Part shown: positions 55,877 to 64,000 of the stretch, one piece after another
Layout: every line of letters begins with the position of its first letter
Position numbering within the stretch: the stretch's first letter is position 1
Assembly: GCA_025529335.1 (NCBI GenBank)
Contig: JAMYHX010000166.1
Location: 1-64,000 of the forward strand
Length of the DNA: 64,000 nt
Reading direction: 5' to 3'
Source: Rhizopus sp. PT2906
Taxonomy: Eukaryota; Mucoromycota; Mucoromycetes; Mucorales; Rhizopodaceae
Program-made: the position numbers and the translations under genes
Notes under the pieces: generated by a model
What the model saw: the letters and a program-made list of their open reading frames with translations, nothing else
Database searches by the model: none
What the model was told of the DNA's origin: nothing

Positions 55877-57325
55877 TTATTTAACTTGTTTTGAAGAAAG
55901 CCATGACTTCAATAGCTTAACTTGTTCTAATACCGAAGATTTTGCTGTTCCCCCAGGAGTATCACGGTTCTCGATACTTGTTTCAAAACTCCATACCTTT
56001 TCTACATCTTGTTCAAAAGAAGCATGCAGGCTTTGAAGATCGGTAACACTTAGATCACTGATTGAGCATCCACGATCCTCTGCCATCTTGACAGCAGCAC
56101 CAGAGATATGATGTGTTTCACGGAAAGGCACTCCCTTACGAACAAGATATTCTGCCAAATCAGTTGCCAGCATGTCTGAACTTAAGCTAGATTTCATCTT
56201 TTCGGGGAATATGGTCATTGTGCTTAACACACCAGCGGTAATTTGAAGAGAACCAGATAGAGTGTCAACAGCATCAAACATGGGTTCTTTATCTTCTTGA
56301 AGATCCTTATTGTAAGTGCTTGGAATACCCTTATAGGTCATCATGAAACCAGACATCTACAAAGTACATTAGTCTCTCTTTTTTTTTTCCTTTGCATTCA
56401 TAATACTTACATTTCCAAATACTCGTCCAGACTTTCCACGCAACAGTTCCAAACTATCAGGATTCTTTTTCTGAGGCATCAAACTTGATCCTGTACTATA
56501 AGCATCTGCCAACTTGACAAAGCCGAATTCGCTGCTTGAGTAAATGATCAAATCTTCAGCTATACGAGAGATATGTGTCATGGTCAAGCTTGCCCAAAAG
56601 AGAAACTCAGCAACAAAATCACGATCACTGACGGCATATAGAGAATTGTGGATGTAATCTCTAAATCCAAGTTCTTTAGCTAAGAAGCCACGGTCGATGT
56701 TGAATACATGGCCAGCAAGAGCACCAGAGCCTAAAGGCAATACATTAAATCGATCAATGAGCTGTTCAAGACGCTCTGCATCTGATTGCCAAAGCCATGC
56801 ATAGGACAACAAGAAATGGGACCAACGGATAGGCTGTGCACGCTGCAAGTGAGTATAGCCAGGCAGAATGACATCTATTTCCTTTTCAGCACGAGCCACA
56901 ACAATTTGAATGAGCTCCTTAAGGTGAGCCAAGATGCTGGATGCTTCTTCACGTAACCAAATACGCATGTCGGTAGCCACTTGATCATTACGGGATCGGC
57001 CTGTATGAAGCTTACCAGCCAAGGGACCAATGAGTTCACCTAGACGACGTTCGTTTGCAGTATGGATATCTTCATCACCTTCCTTGATCACAAATTTTCC
57101 TTGATCCCATTCTTCCATCACAGCTTGCAATCCTTCGACCAACTTGTCTCCTTCTTCTTGAGAGATGATGTTATTCTTGGCAAGTGCTTTTGCATATGCA
57201 ATAGAACCAATACAATCAGCCGCATACATGCGTTTATCAAAATGAATAGATGCATTGAAAGCGTCCATCAAAGGATCGACTGCACCAGTAAATCGGCCGC
57301 CCCAGAGTTTCTTTGGTCCTGTCAT
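55877..57325 (-). CDS. ARG4: Argininosuccinate lyase
   Basis: Two exons on the minus strand, 56411-57325 and 55877-56356, give 464 aa, the usual length. Motifs are KLWGGRFTGAVDPLMDAFN, DEDIHTANERRLGELIG, KLHTGRSRNDQVATDMRIWLR, PGYTHLQRAQPIRWSHFLLS (general-acid His region) and the fumarase/lyase signature GSSLMPQKKNPD with the catalytic Ser loop. The enzyme splits argininosuccinate into arginine and fumarate in the cytosol. The intron falls right after the signature exon (GRVFGN then MSGFMMTYKG). No targeting signal is present. It is a same-strand neighbour of ARH1, with about 300 bp between the ARH1 start and the ARG4 stop. Confidence 0.97.
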
Positions 57326-57484
57326 GATAAAAATAAATAAATTCAAAGAAGAGTGTTAAACTTTAATCGTGCTCCCTTTTTATTTATATTTTCTAAAGGT
57401 GTGTTATGAGTCACATTGATAAACCATTTTCTGAATGAAACCCAACTTTTTATCTCCGCTATAGTGGGGTAAAGAAGGATGGGC

Positions 57485-58877
57485 TCATAGGTGTGAACTC
57501 TTATCGAGTAAGGATTTGGATGCAATCAGGGTCTGAATTTCGTTTGATGAAATACCAAACTCTTTCAAGACTTGTATCGAATGCTTTCCTGGCTGCAAAA
57601 ACGAAGGCTCTTGGCTATAATTCACTTGATGAGCAGGCGTTCTTGAAAGAACAGGTGCTGGTTGAGGTGCAGGAGCCGTCTTGTCTTGGAATGATAAGAC
57701 GGGAGTTACACAAGCATCGGAGCCGTCAAAGATAGCATTCCACTCACTCTGAGTCTTTTGTAAAAAAATCTCTTGAAACTTCTTTTTCATCATTGGCCAT
57801 TCTTCCTTGTTATACTGCTTTGGTCCATATTCATTTTGATCAAGCTCTAACTTATCCAAGAGACAAGAGTAAAAATGAGGTTCAATAGCTCCTCTATGTT
57901 CATTATAACAGTCAGTTCAAAGGGATTATAGTGTAAAAGTAGTTTACACTGCCATATAGAGACCATCTTTTGTCTCGTAAGTTTCATAAAAGTGAGCACC
58001 TCCATCTAATGTATTTGTTCCTCTTTCATCTTCCCAAACGAGGCCATATTTTTGCATCAAGAATGGGAATGTGGTTAGATAAGATGTACCTGCTGTCTAT
58101 TGTAGTGTTATTGACGTCTACTTCTTTTTTTTTTATTTCTTTGCACATTTACTTACCAAATTAGCATCCACAACCTGTCCTTTACCAGATTTGCTCCTTT
58201 CAATAAGAGCTACCAAAATACCCATGACACACAAAAGGCCACCACCAGCAAAATCAGCTTTTTAATAATGAGCGAGTTGTTCACATATCATACAATTTAG
58301 CTTTCTTACCTAATAGATTCATAGGAAAGAAAGGTGCTTCACCTTGTCTGCCTATCATCTATTCATCCATCATGAATTACATTGGCAAAAAGTTATGTTT
58401 TATATATATGTATATATATACATTTAAAGCACCAGACATTGCCAAATAGTTGATATCATGACCAGCTGCCTTGGATCCTGTTTGACCATACCCGCTTAAT
58501 CTTGCATAAATCAAGCGGGGGTTTCGGCTCAAGACGATTTCAGGGCCAAGACCCAGTGACTCCATGACACCAGGACGAAAAGGGTCCAAGAGAATATCTG
58601 CCTTGTCGCACATCTTGAGTAATGTATCGACAGCGTTCTTGTTTTTCAAGTTTAATGCTACGGATCGTTTACCTCTGTACACGTCCAATTATATATAAAC
58701 ATATACACTGAAAAAAAAATGATATTTTATGTACCTGGTTAACACGTCTGTGTTAAAAGAACTAGGACGATCAATGCGTATAACATTTGCACCAAAGTCT
58801 GATAGAATTAATCCAGCAAAAGGAGCTGGTGCTAGACCAGCCATTTCTAGCACGACAATATCTTTGAGTGGCAACAT
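57485..58877 (-). CDS. AMACR: Alpha-methylacyl-CoA racemase (CoA-transferase family III), PTS1
   Basis: Six exons on the minus strand, 58735-58877, 58422-58674, 58310-58358, 58157-58257, 57948-58096 and 57485-57893, give 367 aa. Family III motifs are VVLEMAGLAPAPFAGLILSD, GANVIRIDRP, GKRSVALNLKN, ADILLDPFRPGVMESLGLGP, IYARLSGYGQTG and GHDINYLAMSGALN. The ADFAGGGLLCVMGILVALIE segment and the DGGAHFYETYETKDGLYMAV region with the conserved Asp/Glu catalytic pair follow. The enzyme interconverts 2R and 2S branched acyl-CoAs so they can enter beta-oxidation. The C-terminus is Ser-His-Leu, a PTS1 variant, so a peroxisomal location is inferred, as for one animal AMACR pool. A Pro-rich linker before the C-terminus and a 49-nt exon are unremarkable. 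Confidence 0.94.
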
Positions 58878-59246
58878 AATCCTCTTTGTTGAGAAAAAAG
58901 GTCCTTGAGAATATCCTGTTGCAGTTTTTACACTTTAAAAGTCAGTTCAGAATCTTCATGTGTGAAAATGATTGGGCCATTGTTACATAAACTATAATGA
59001 GAACCTTATTGATGATGAATGTCCTGCCCATGAATATGTAAATACACTTTGTAAACTCATATACAACTATTTTATATGACATATCCCATATATGACAGAA
59101 TGTTTTCATAGCTATCGTCAGCTTGAGAAAAGGTTTGTGATACCTTTAGCCTGTTTTCGGTAATTCAGAGTCACACGAGCCAATCCCATTTCTTCCTCTT
59201 TTTTACAGTCTTTTTCTTTTTTACTTTCTTCTTTATTCTCTATAAA
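58878..59246. other. Divergent intergenic region (AMACR / ArfGAP)
   Basis: A 369-bp gap with a CT/T-rich leader directly before the ArfGAP ATG (59194-59236). Nothing else recognised. Confidence 0.45.
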
Positions 59247-60040
59247 ATGCGTGAAAAGCAATCAAGAGCAACTCAACAACGCCATGAAAGATTACTGAAT
59301 GAACTATGCCAAATGGAAGAAAATAGGCGATGTGCCGACTGTTTAGCACCAAGTAAGGCAGCCAAAAAAAAAAAAACAAGGATGATGATAACTTATTCAT
59401 GTAGGTCCTCGCTGGGCATCTTATTCACTCGGAGTATTTCTCTGTATTCGTTGCGCTAGTCTTCATCGAAAGATGGGCACACGTGTGTCTAGAGTCAAAT
59501 CAGTCAGCATGGACCAGTGGACAATGCAAGAGATACAGGTAGAATAAACATTAACATAAAAGGAAAAGGATCTTCATCGTTGCTGACATAATAATAAAAG
59601 AATATGAAAGAGAAAGGCGGTAATGCAAAGGTCAATAGTCAAATCATTTCCAAGGATCATCATTTACCTTTAGATATGGATGACGATTTGTAAGAATCAT
59701 TCGACTTGCTAACCAAAAGAGAAATTCATGTAATTCAATAGTGTCATGGAAAAATATATTCGCGATAAATGGGAGAAGAGAATTTATGAAGAAAAGAAGC
59801 CTGTAAGTAGACTTTTGTGATGATGTCAAAAGTAAACTAATAAGAAAACTTTAGCTCACAATCGATACACATCAAGAAGTATTATTCCCTACACCATCTA
59901 CTAGCAGTACAAACAGTAGTGTCATGTCATCACCAAAACAGCTTGCAGGCCGAGCACCATCGTATGACACTAATCCATTTCTTAACAAACCAAACACAAA
60001 CCCATTCTTAATAAAGTCTTATAACCCATTCTTACAATAA
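59247..60040 (+). CDS. ArfGAP (SMAP/Age2-like) with C-terminal NPF motifs
   Basis: Five exons, 59247-59352, 59405-59538, 59601-59689, 59742-59802 and 59855-60040, give 191 aa. The ArfGAP zinc finger is CADC (residue about 29) through FLCIRCASLHRKMG, with the arginine finger in HRKMGTHVSRVKS and the following SMDQWTMQEIQ helix. A conserved VMEKYIRDKWEKRIY segment matches the end of the SMAP-type domain. The C-terminus has three Asn-Pro-Phe tripeptides within about 20 residues (TNPFL, TNPFL, YNPFL), the ligand for EH domains of endocytic adaptors such as Eps15/Pan1. Arf-GTP hydrolysis in clathrin trafficking is inferred. The protein is much shorter than most ArfGAPs, essentially catalytic domain plus NPF tail. 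Confidence 0.93.
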
Positions 60041-60126
60041 ATAAACTTGTACATATTCCCATTGTCTGTCTAATAGGTAATCCTTCATGACTAGAATAAA
60101 AGGGAAAGCTGGTTTATTTACACAAG

Positions 60127-60995
60127 TTATCTACGATAAGGAGAAGCGCTCCTTCTTCTTCTGCTGCTACTACTAGAATATCTCTCTTTACGATCCCGAC
60201 TATCATCTCTTTCATATCTACGTCTATCCCCATCAGAGTGTCTGTGTCTTCTTTCATCTCTGTCGTACTCTCTATGTCTTCTTTCTTCTCTGTCATAGTC
60301 TCTATGTTTACTGCTACTACTGCTATGATGATGATGCTTTTCTGATTTACTATCCTTCTTTTTCTTCTTGTCTTTCTTTTCTCTCTTCTTCAATTCCTTC
60401 AACTTTAATGGATTCTCTACAATAGCTTTCAATGCCATCTGTTCTCTCTTCTTAATCATGAGCAATGGATCTTCTCTTATTTTGGATTGAATATCTCGTT
60501 CCGTGTTTGCATTAGAGTTTGATAATGTAAATCTACTTTCCTGTATTTCTGTGGCAGTTTGCTATATATAAACTGTTTAGCTACCATTCACATCACCCCA
60601 TTCTTTAACTTACCACTTCTTGTCTTTGTTTTGCTCTTAATAACTCATCAACACTCTTCTTTCCCAACAGAAAATCTTCCATTGAATTATCATTAGATCC
60701 GTTCATGCTGGCATTAGGTCCTGCATACATCCAATCTAATTTATTTGATTTTTGTCTATATTTTCTTGTTTAATAATAATTCAAATATTTCGTAGCAAAC
60801 AACTTACTTTGCACCCGATTCTTCTTGCATTTGCTGCAGTTCCTGCAACTGTCTTTCTTCTGCCAGTTCTTTTTTAAGCTGTTCTAGCTTTCGTTCTTCC
60901 TCTTTACGCTTTTGTTCTTCTTTCCATACTCTTTCCTGGTTCTTAAAAGTCGAAGGATGCCATGACTTTTTCAAGTTGAGATCAGATGAACCCAT
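60127..60995 (-). CDS. CWC25: Pre-mRNA splicing factor Cwc25
   Basis: Three exons on the minus strand, 60808-60995, 60614-60755 and 60127-60561, give 254 aa. The N-terminus MGSSDLNLKKSWHPSTFKNQ, the following charged coiled coil (VWKEEQKRKEEERKLEQLKK) and the NKLDWMYAGP motif with the FLLGKKSVDELL segment identify Cwc25. The C-terminal half is Lys-rich, then His/Ser, then Arg/Asp repeats with an RS-like end (RRRRSASPYRR). Cwc25 joins the spliceosome for the first transesterification and is released by Prp16, encoded 7 kb away on the opposite strand. The RS-rich tail is longer than in yeast and suggests phosphorylation control. It is convergent with the ArfGAP gene (87 bp). Confidence 0.94.
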
Positions 60996-61412
60996 TTTTA
61001 TTGATTTGCAAGAGAGAAAAAGAGGAAAAAAAAAAAAAATTAAACCCCGCATTTATCACTCACGTTTGAAGGTGAGGTAGAGTATACACCATTTCCAGAA
61101 AGAGACGTCGCGCTGATCTCTCGCTCTTTCGTATAAATCGTATTGTAAAAATTGCAAAAATGCGACTTTACTTTCTGAAAAGACTGTACTACACTTGGCT
61201 TGAACTTCCATAATACGTATCTTCCTTCAAGGTATCAGCCAATCATATTATTCTATTCGTGATATCTGTCCATAAAAGGACGATTTTTTTAAGCGGGGCC
61301 ATAGAGGGCAAAACATTCAGCATGTAAAGAAAACTAAATGTTGACTGCTTATAAAACACATTCGTCATTTTTTTTTTTCTTTCCTTTTTCCTTTTCTTCT
61401 GTTCTCTTCTTG
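60996..61412. other. Divergent intergenic region (CWC25 / mitochondrial carrier)
   Basis: A 417-bp gap with T/C-rich stretches before the carrier ATG (61369-61408) and an A run near the CWC25 start (61026-61038). No specific site identified. Confidence 0.45.
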
Positions 61413-62647
61413 ATGACAAAGGACGAAATAAGCAAGGCACAGAATCTGAGTTATGTCATTAGATCTGGTGTTGCTGGTGGAGTAGCTGGTTGCATGGTAA
61501 ATTCAGACATGAAGGAAGTGTATATAGAGTTATAACACTTGGTTTCTGTAGGCGAAAACAGTGATAGCACCGTTAGATAGAATAAAGATACTATTTCAAT
61601 CAAGGAATCCTATATTTGAACGATATGCTGGTACGATCATACATGATGGGCCATGTTTATAGGTTGACCCCTTTTATATTAGGCACATTTACAGGCGCAT
61701 TTAAAGCAGGCTATGAGATATATAAACATGCAGGACTCATTGGATTATTTCAAGGACATTCAATGACATTGATTCGAATATTTCCTTATGCAGCCATTAA
61801 ATTTGTCACTTATGAGCAATATCGTGCAGTAAGATGCTGATGTATGTATAAAAGCCAAAGTTAATGAAAGATGTTAGATATTGATGCCTACAAGAGCCAA
61901 AGAGACACCAGCAAAACAATTCATAGCTGGTTCTTTAGCAGGTAATACATTGTTCATCTGCTGTTGACTAAGAAAAAAAAAAAAAGTAATGTTACGCTAT
62001 TAGGTGTAACATCTGTATTCTTTACTTACCCACTTGATCTCATTCGCGTGCGCTTGGCTTATGATGTAAAAGAAGGAACAAGTCGGCCGACGTTATCGGG
62101 GACAATACGACAAATTTATAATGAGCCAGCGGCAACACAACGCATGAATGGACATTTTCACCTAGCTAATTTCTATCGAGGGTTTTTACCTACCGTAGCA
62201 GGCATGATTCCTTATGCAGGTGTATCATTTTGGACATATCATCTCGTTACTCGATTATGTAGATATAACCCCACCGTGAGCAAGTATACTAGAATACCCT
62301 TGAATTATACAGCAGATGATTCCGATTTAACATCAAGCCAACGTAAGGCACTATCAAAACCTCCTCTCAAGACATGGGCCGAGTTATTATGCGGTGGTAC
62401 GGCTGGTTTGGTGGCTCAAACGAGTAGTTACCCTTTAGAAGTCATTCGTCGACGAATGCAAGTGGGTGGATTACTTAATCCAAACAAATTTGTTGGATTT
62501 ATAGAAACAACCAAGGATATTTATAAAGTAAAAGGTATCAAAGGATTCTATGTGGGCTTAAGTATAGGATACATAAAGGTTGTTCCCATGGTAGCTGTCA
62601 GTTTTGCAGTCTATGAACGAATGAAGAGACTGTTAGAGATAGACTAG
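61413..62647 (+). CDS. Mitochondrial carrier, LEU5/SLC25A42-like (CoA carrier group)
   Basis: Five exons, 61413-61496, 61552-61630, 61683-61828, 61878-61941 and 62004-62647, give 338 aa. Three tandem carrier repeats are visible, each with a PxDxxRxR/K-type signature: APLDRIKILFQS, YPLDLIRVRLAY and YPLEVIRRRMQV. The matching GLIGLFQG, NFYRGFLPT and GIKGFYVGLS segments follow each. The membrane helices AGGVAGCMAKTV, FPYAAIKFVTYEQY and IPYAGVSFWTYHLV match the SLC25A16/A42/Leu5 branch that moves coenzyme A or related nucleotides across the inner membrane. The loop before repeat 3 is longer than usual, as in Leu5. The exact substrate cannot be decided from sequence alone. Confidence 0.92.
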
Positions 62648-63013
62648 TTGTATATTTTAGAATATATTTGTGTAAATAAATGTCTCTTTTTTTAATGCAA
62701 TGATAGAATAGAGAAAATATGAGATAGGACATGTTTTAAAATCATTTACAAACAGAGAACAAGTCTCGTTTCATGTTTGTGAATGGGACCATGTCTCTCT
62801 TTTTGTTATCTTTGGTTTATTATCAAAATAGACTTTATAAAATGAGTGTAAATGTTGAAAACAAGATGTCTCTGATTATTAAAATCTATTGTTTATATTC
62901 ACACCTGTTTCTCTGTTTTTCTTTCTTTTTTTTTTTTACTACTAAAAATAGAAAAATCAATTGCATCGCTCTTTTTTTTCTTTTCTCTTTTTATTACACT
63001 TTTTTATTTTTTT
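62648..63013. other. Intergenic, T-rich leader of the PX-domain gene
   Basis: A 366-bp gap with T and CT tracts at 62912-63012 immediately before the ATG. No other feature recognised. Confidence 0.45.
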
Positions 63014-64000
63014 ATGTCTAATCCGATCGCTGATAGCACAGATTACTTTAAAGAAAAGATACCAACAAAAGAATTGCCCAATCATAATTATCATCAACAT
63101 CACAATGACTTTGACCCTAAAGATCAGTGGAAGAAAGTACTCAGAAAGATAAACAAGTATCATCAGGATAACACGAGTAGTCCAACAACAAGTAATATCA
63201 TTGACGGCAGTAATGACATCAGTGATGATAGTAGCAATAGTAGTGATAATCCTCATACAGCAGAATATTATGAAATGCAAAGACTCAATAGAATTGAAGA
63301 CGATGCATTACCCTCAGCAGAAGAAATGCACCAAGAAAATAATGTGGAACGACCCTCCATCACAGTCAGCGACAGAAATTATTTTCAGAACCCATTTTCA
63401 CCTACTGAAGTCAGTCCATCCTTGCCTTTAATTGAACCAGACCCAGCAGCTAGAAAGCATTGGGGAAAGACATTGGATAAAGTCAGGTTAATTGCCAATC
63501 TTCATGCATTACCACAGAAAAAACCAAGCGACCGTCCACCTCAACAAGCTGCACAGATCCCCTCTCTTTTACCGTATTATCCACCCCTGTTTGATCCTCC
63601 TTTTATAGCATTATCCAAAGACGAACATGGTAATCCATGGGTAAGTTCTTTATTTAAGAGTCAAAACGTGATCAACTTATTTTTTGTACCTTAGCCGCCT
63701 GTGTTGCTGCCTTTTTTAAAAGTATGTACAAAAATTAAATAATTATGCAAATGTGTATCTGATTGTCCTACCTAGGTAGCAGTCACTGATTCAGAACTGA
63801 ACACACAAGGCATTCGACAATGGATCTTTCGCATTGAGTTACAATATGGTGACATCAAATGGGTGATCAAACGAACCATCGCAGACTTTATCAACTTGCA
63901 CTATACCTTGAAATTCAAACGACGTATCACTGACGCTGTGCCAAACCCACCCAACTTTCCAAGCCAGCTCGAGAGTTGGATCAATTCGGCTAAAGGCACC
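63014..64000 (+). CDS. SPO14: Phospholipase D1/Spo14-like, N-terminal part (runs off the window)
   Basis: Three exons so far, 63014-63640, 63695-63721 (27 nt) and 63776 onward, the last running past the window end. About 290 aa are visible. The N-terminal 200 residues are low complexity (Asn, Ser, Asp, Pro) with a conserved-looking AARKHWGKTLDKVRLIANLH segment. The following VAVTDSELNTQGIRQWIFRI and LQYGDIKWVIKRTIADFINL match the PX domain that opens fungal Spo14/PLD1 proteins. The PH and HKD catalytic regions would lie beyond 64000. The enzyme makes phosphatidic acid from phosphatidylcholine and is activated by PI(4,5)P2. Other PX proteins cannot be excluded until the rest is seen. Confidence 0.75.

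Noticed and set aside
1..64000. CRISPR arrays, bacterial operons, tRNA or rRNA genes
   Set aside because: No regularly spaced repeats, ribosome-binding-site-led gene strings, or tRNA/rRNA signatures were seen by eye. A tRNA scan would be decisive and was not possible.

Overview
The window is eukaryotic nuclear DNA from a fungus, most likely an early-diverging lineage such as Mucoromycota (Mucorales). Evidence: almost every gene is split by short GT-AG introns (about 45-90 nt). Fungal-only genes are present, including the ERMES subunit MDM34 and an AreA/DUF1752-type regulator. The base composition is AT-rich with long T and A tracts. A 9-kb island holds transposon debris (GCR1_C-domain, SWIM/MULE-like and Fanzor-like) of a kind I associate with Mucorales. 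The species cannot be read from the sequence. All multi-exon models are my own splice inferences; reading phases were checked to add up for the recognised genes, but not for the 23-kb model or the decayed elements.

Region 1 (1-21 kb) is gene-dense: a small unknown protein; a GPI-anchored-looking GH9 protein with an altered catalytic motif; a peroxisomal acyl-CoA dehydrogenase (ends AKL); an Ysc84/SH3YL1 actin regulator; an RNF10-type RING protein and a second, CHFR-like RING protein; ribosomal protein uS5 (RPS2); a membrane PHP-domain protein; mitochondrial NADP-isocitrate dehydrogenase; an unrecognised acidic protein; a DUF1752 protein with a PP1-docking-like motif and a tail membrane segment; NudE; and Derlin.

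Region 2 (21-30 kb) is gene-poor. It has about 2 kb without usable reading frames, then broken or orphan coding pieces, one intact GCR1_C-domain gene, the C-terminal part of a Fanzor/TnpB-like RNA-guided nuclease (RuvC-II region, zinc ribbon and RuvC-III intact, RuvC-I not found), and a decayed SWIM-finger transposase.

Region 3 (30-64 kb) returns to housekeeping genes: cytochrome c1, PI4P 5-kinase, a peroxisomal Prx5-type peroxiredoxin (AKL), a small TA-flanked MITE at 34.9 kb, an NDUFAF7/MidA-like protein, a mitochondrial short/branched-chain acyl-CoA dehydrogenase, NIF3-like and NmrA-like proteins sharing a 124-bp divergent promoter, a tyrosine phosphatase with a rhodanese-like front half, MDM34, GET1, PRP16, adrenodoxin reductase, argininosuccinate lyase, AMACR (ends SHL), an ArfGAP with three NPF motifs, CWC25, a LEU5-like mitochondrial carrier and the start of a PX-domain phospholipase D.

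The genes do not form one operon-like cluster, but themes recur. Three proteins carry C-terminal PTS1-type tripeptides (acyl-CoA dehydrogenase, racemase, peroxiredoxin), matching peroxisomal branched-chain fatty acid oxidation plus peroxide removal. Several genes serve mitochondria (CYT1, IDP1, ACAD, FDXR, NDUFAF7, carrier, MDM34). Derlin and GET1 serve ER protein quality control and insertion. PRP16 and CWC25 both act in the catalytic steps of splicing. Very small exons (ATG-only, 14, 21, 23 and 27 nt) are a recurring structural oddity.
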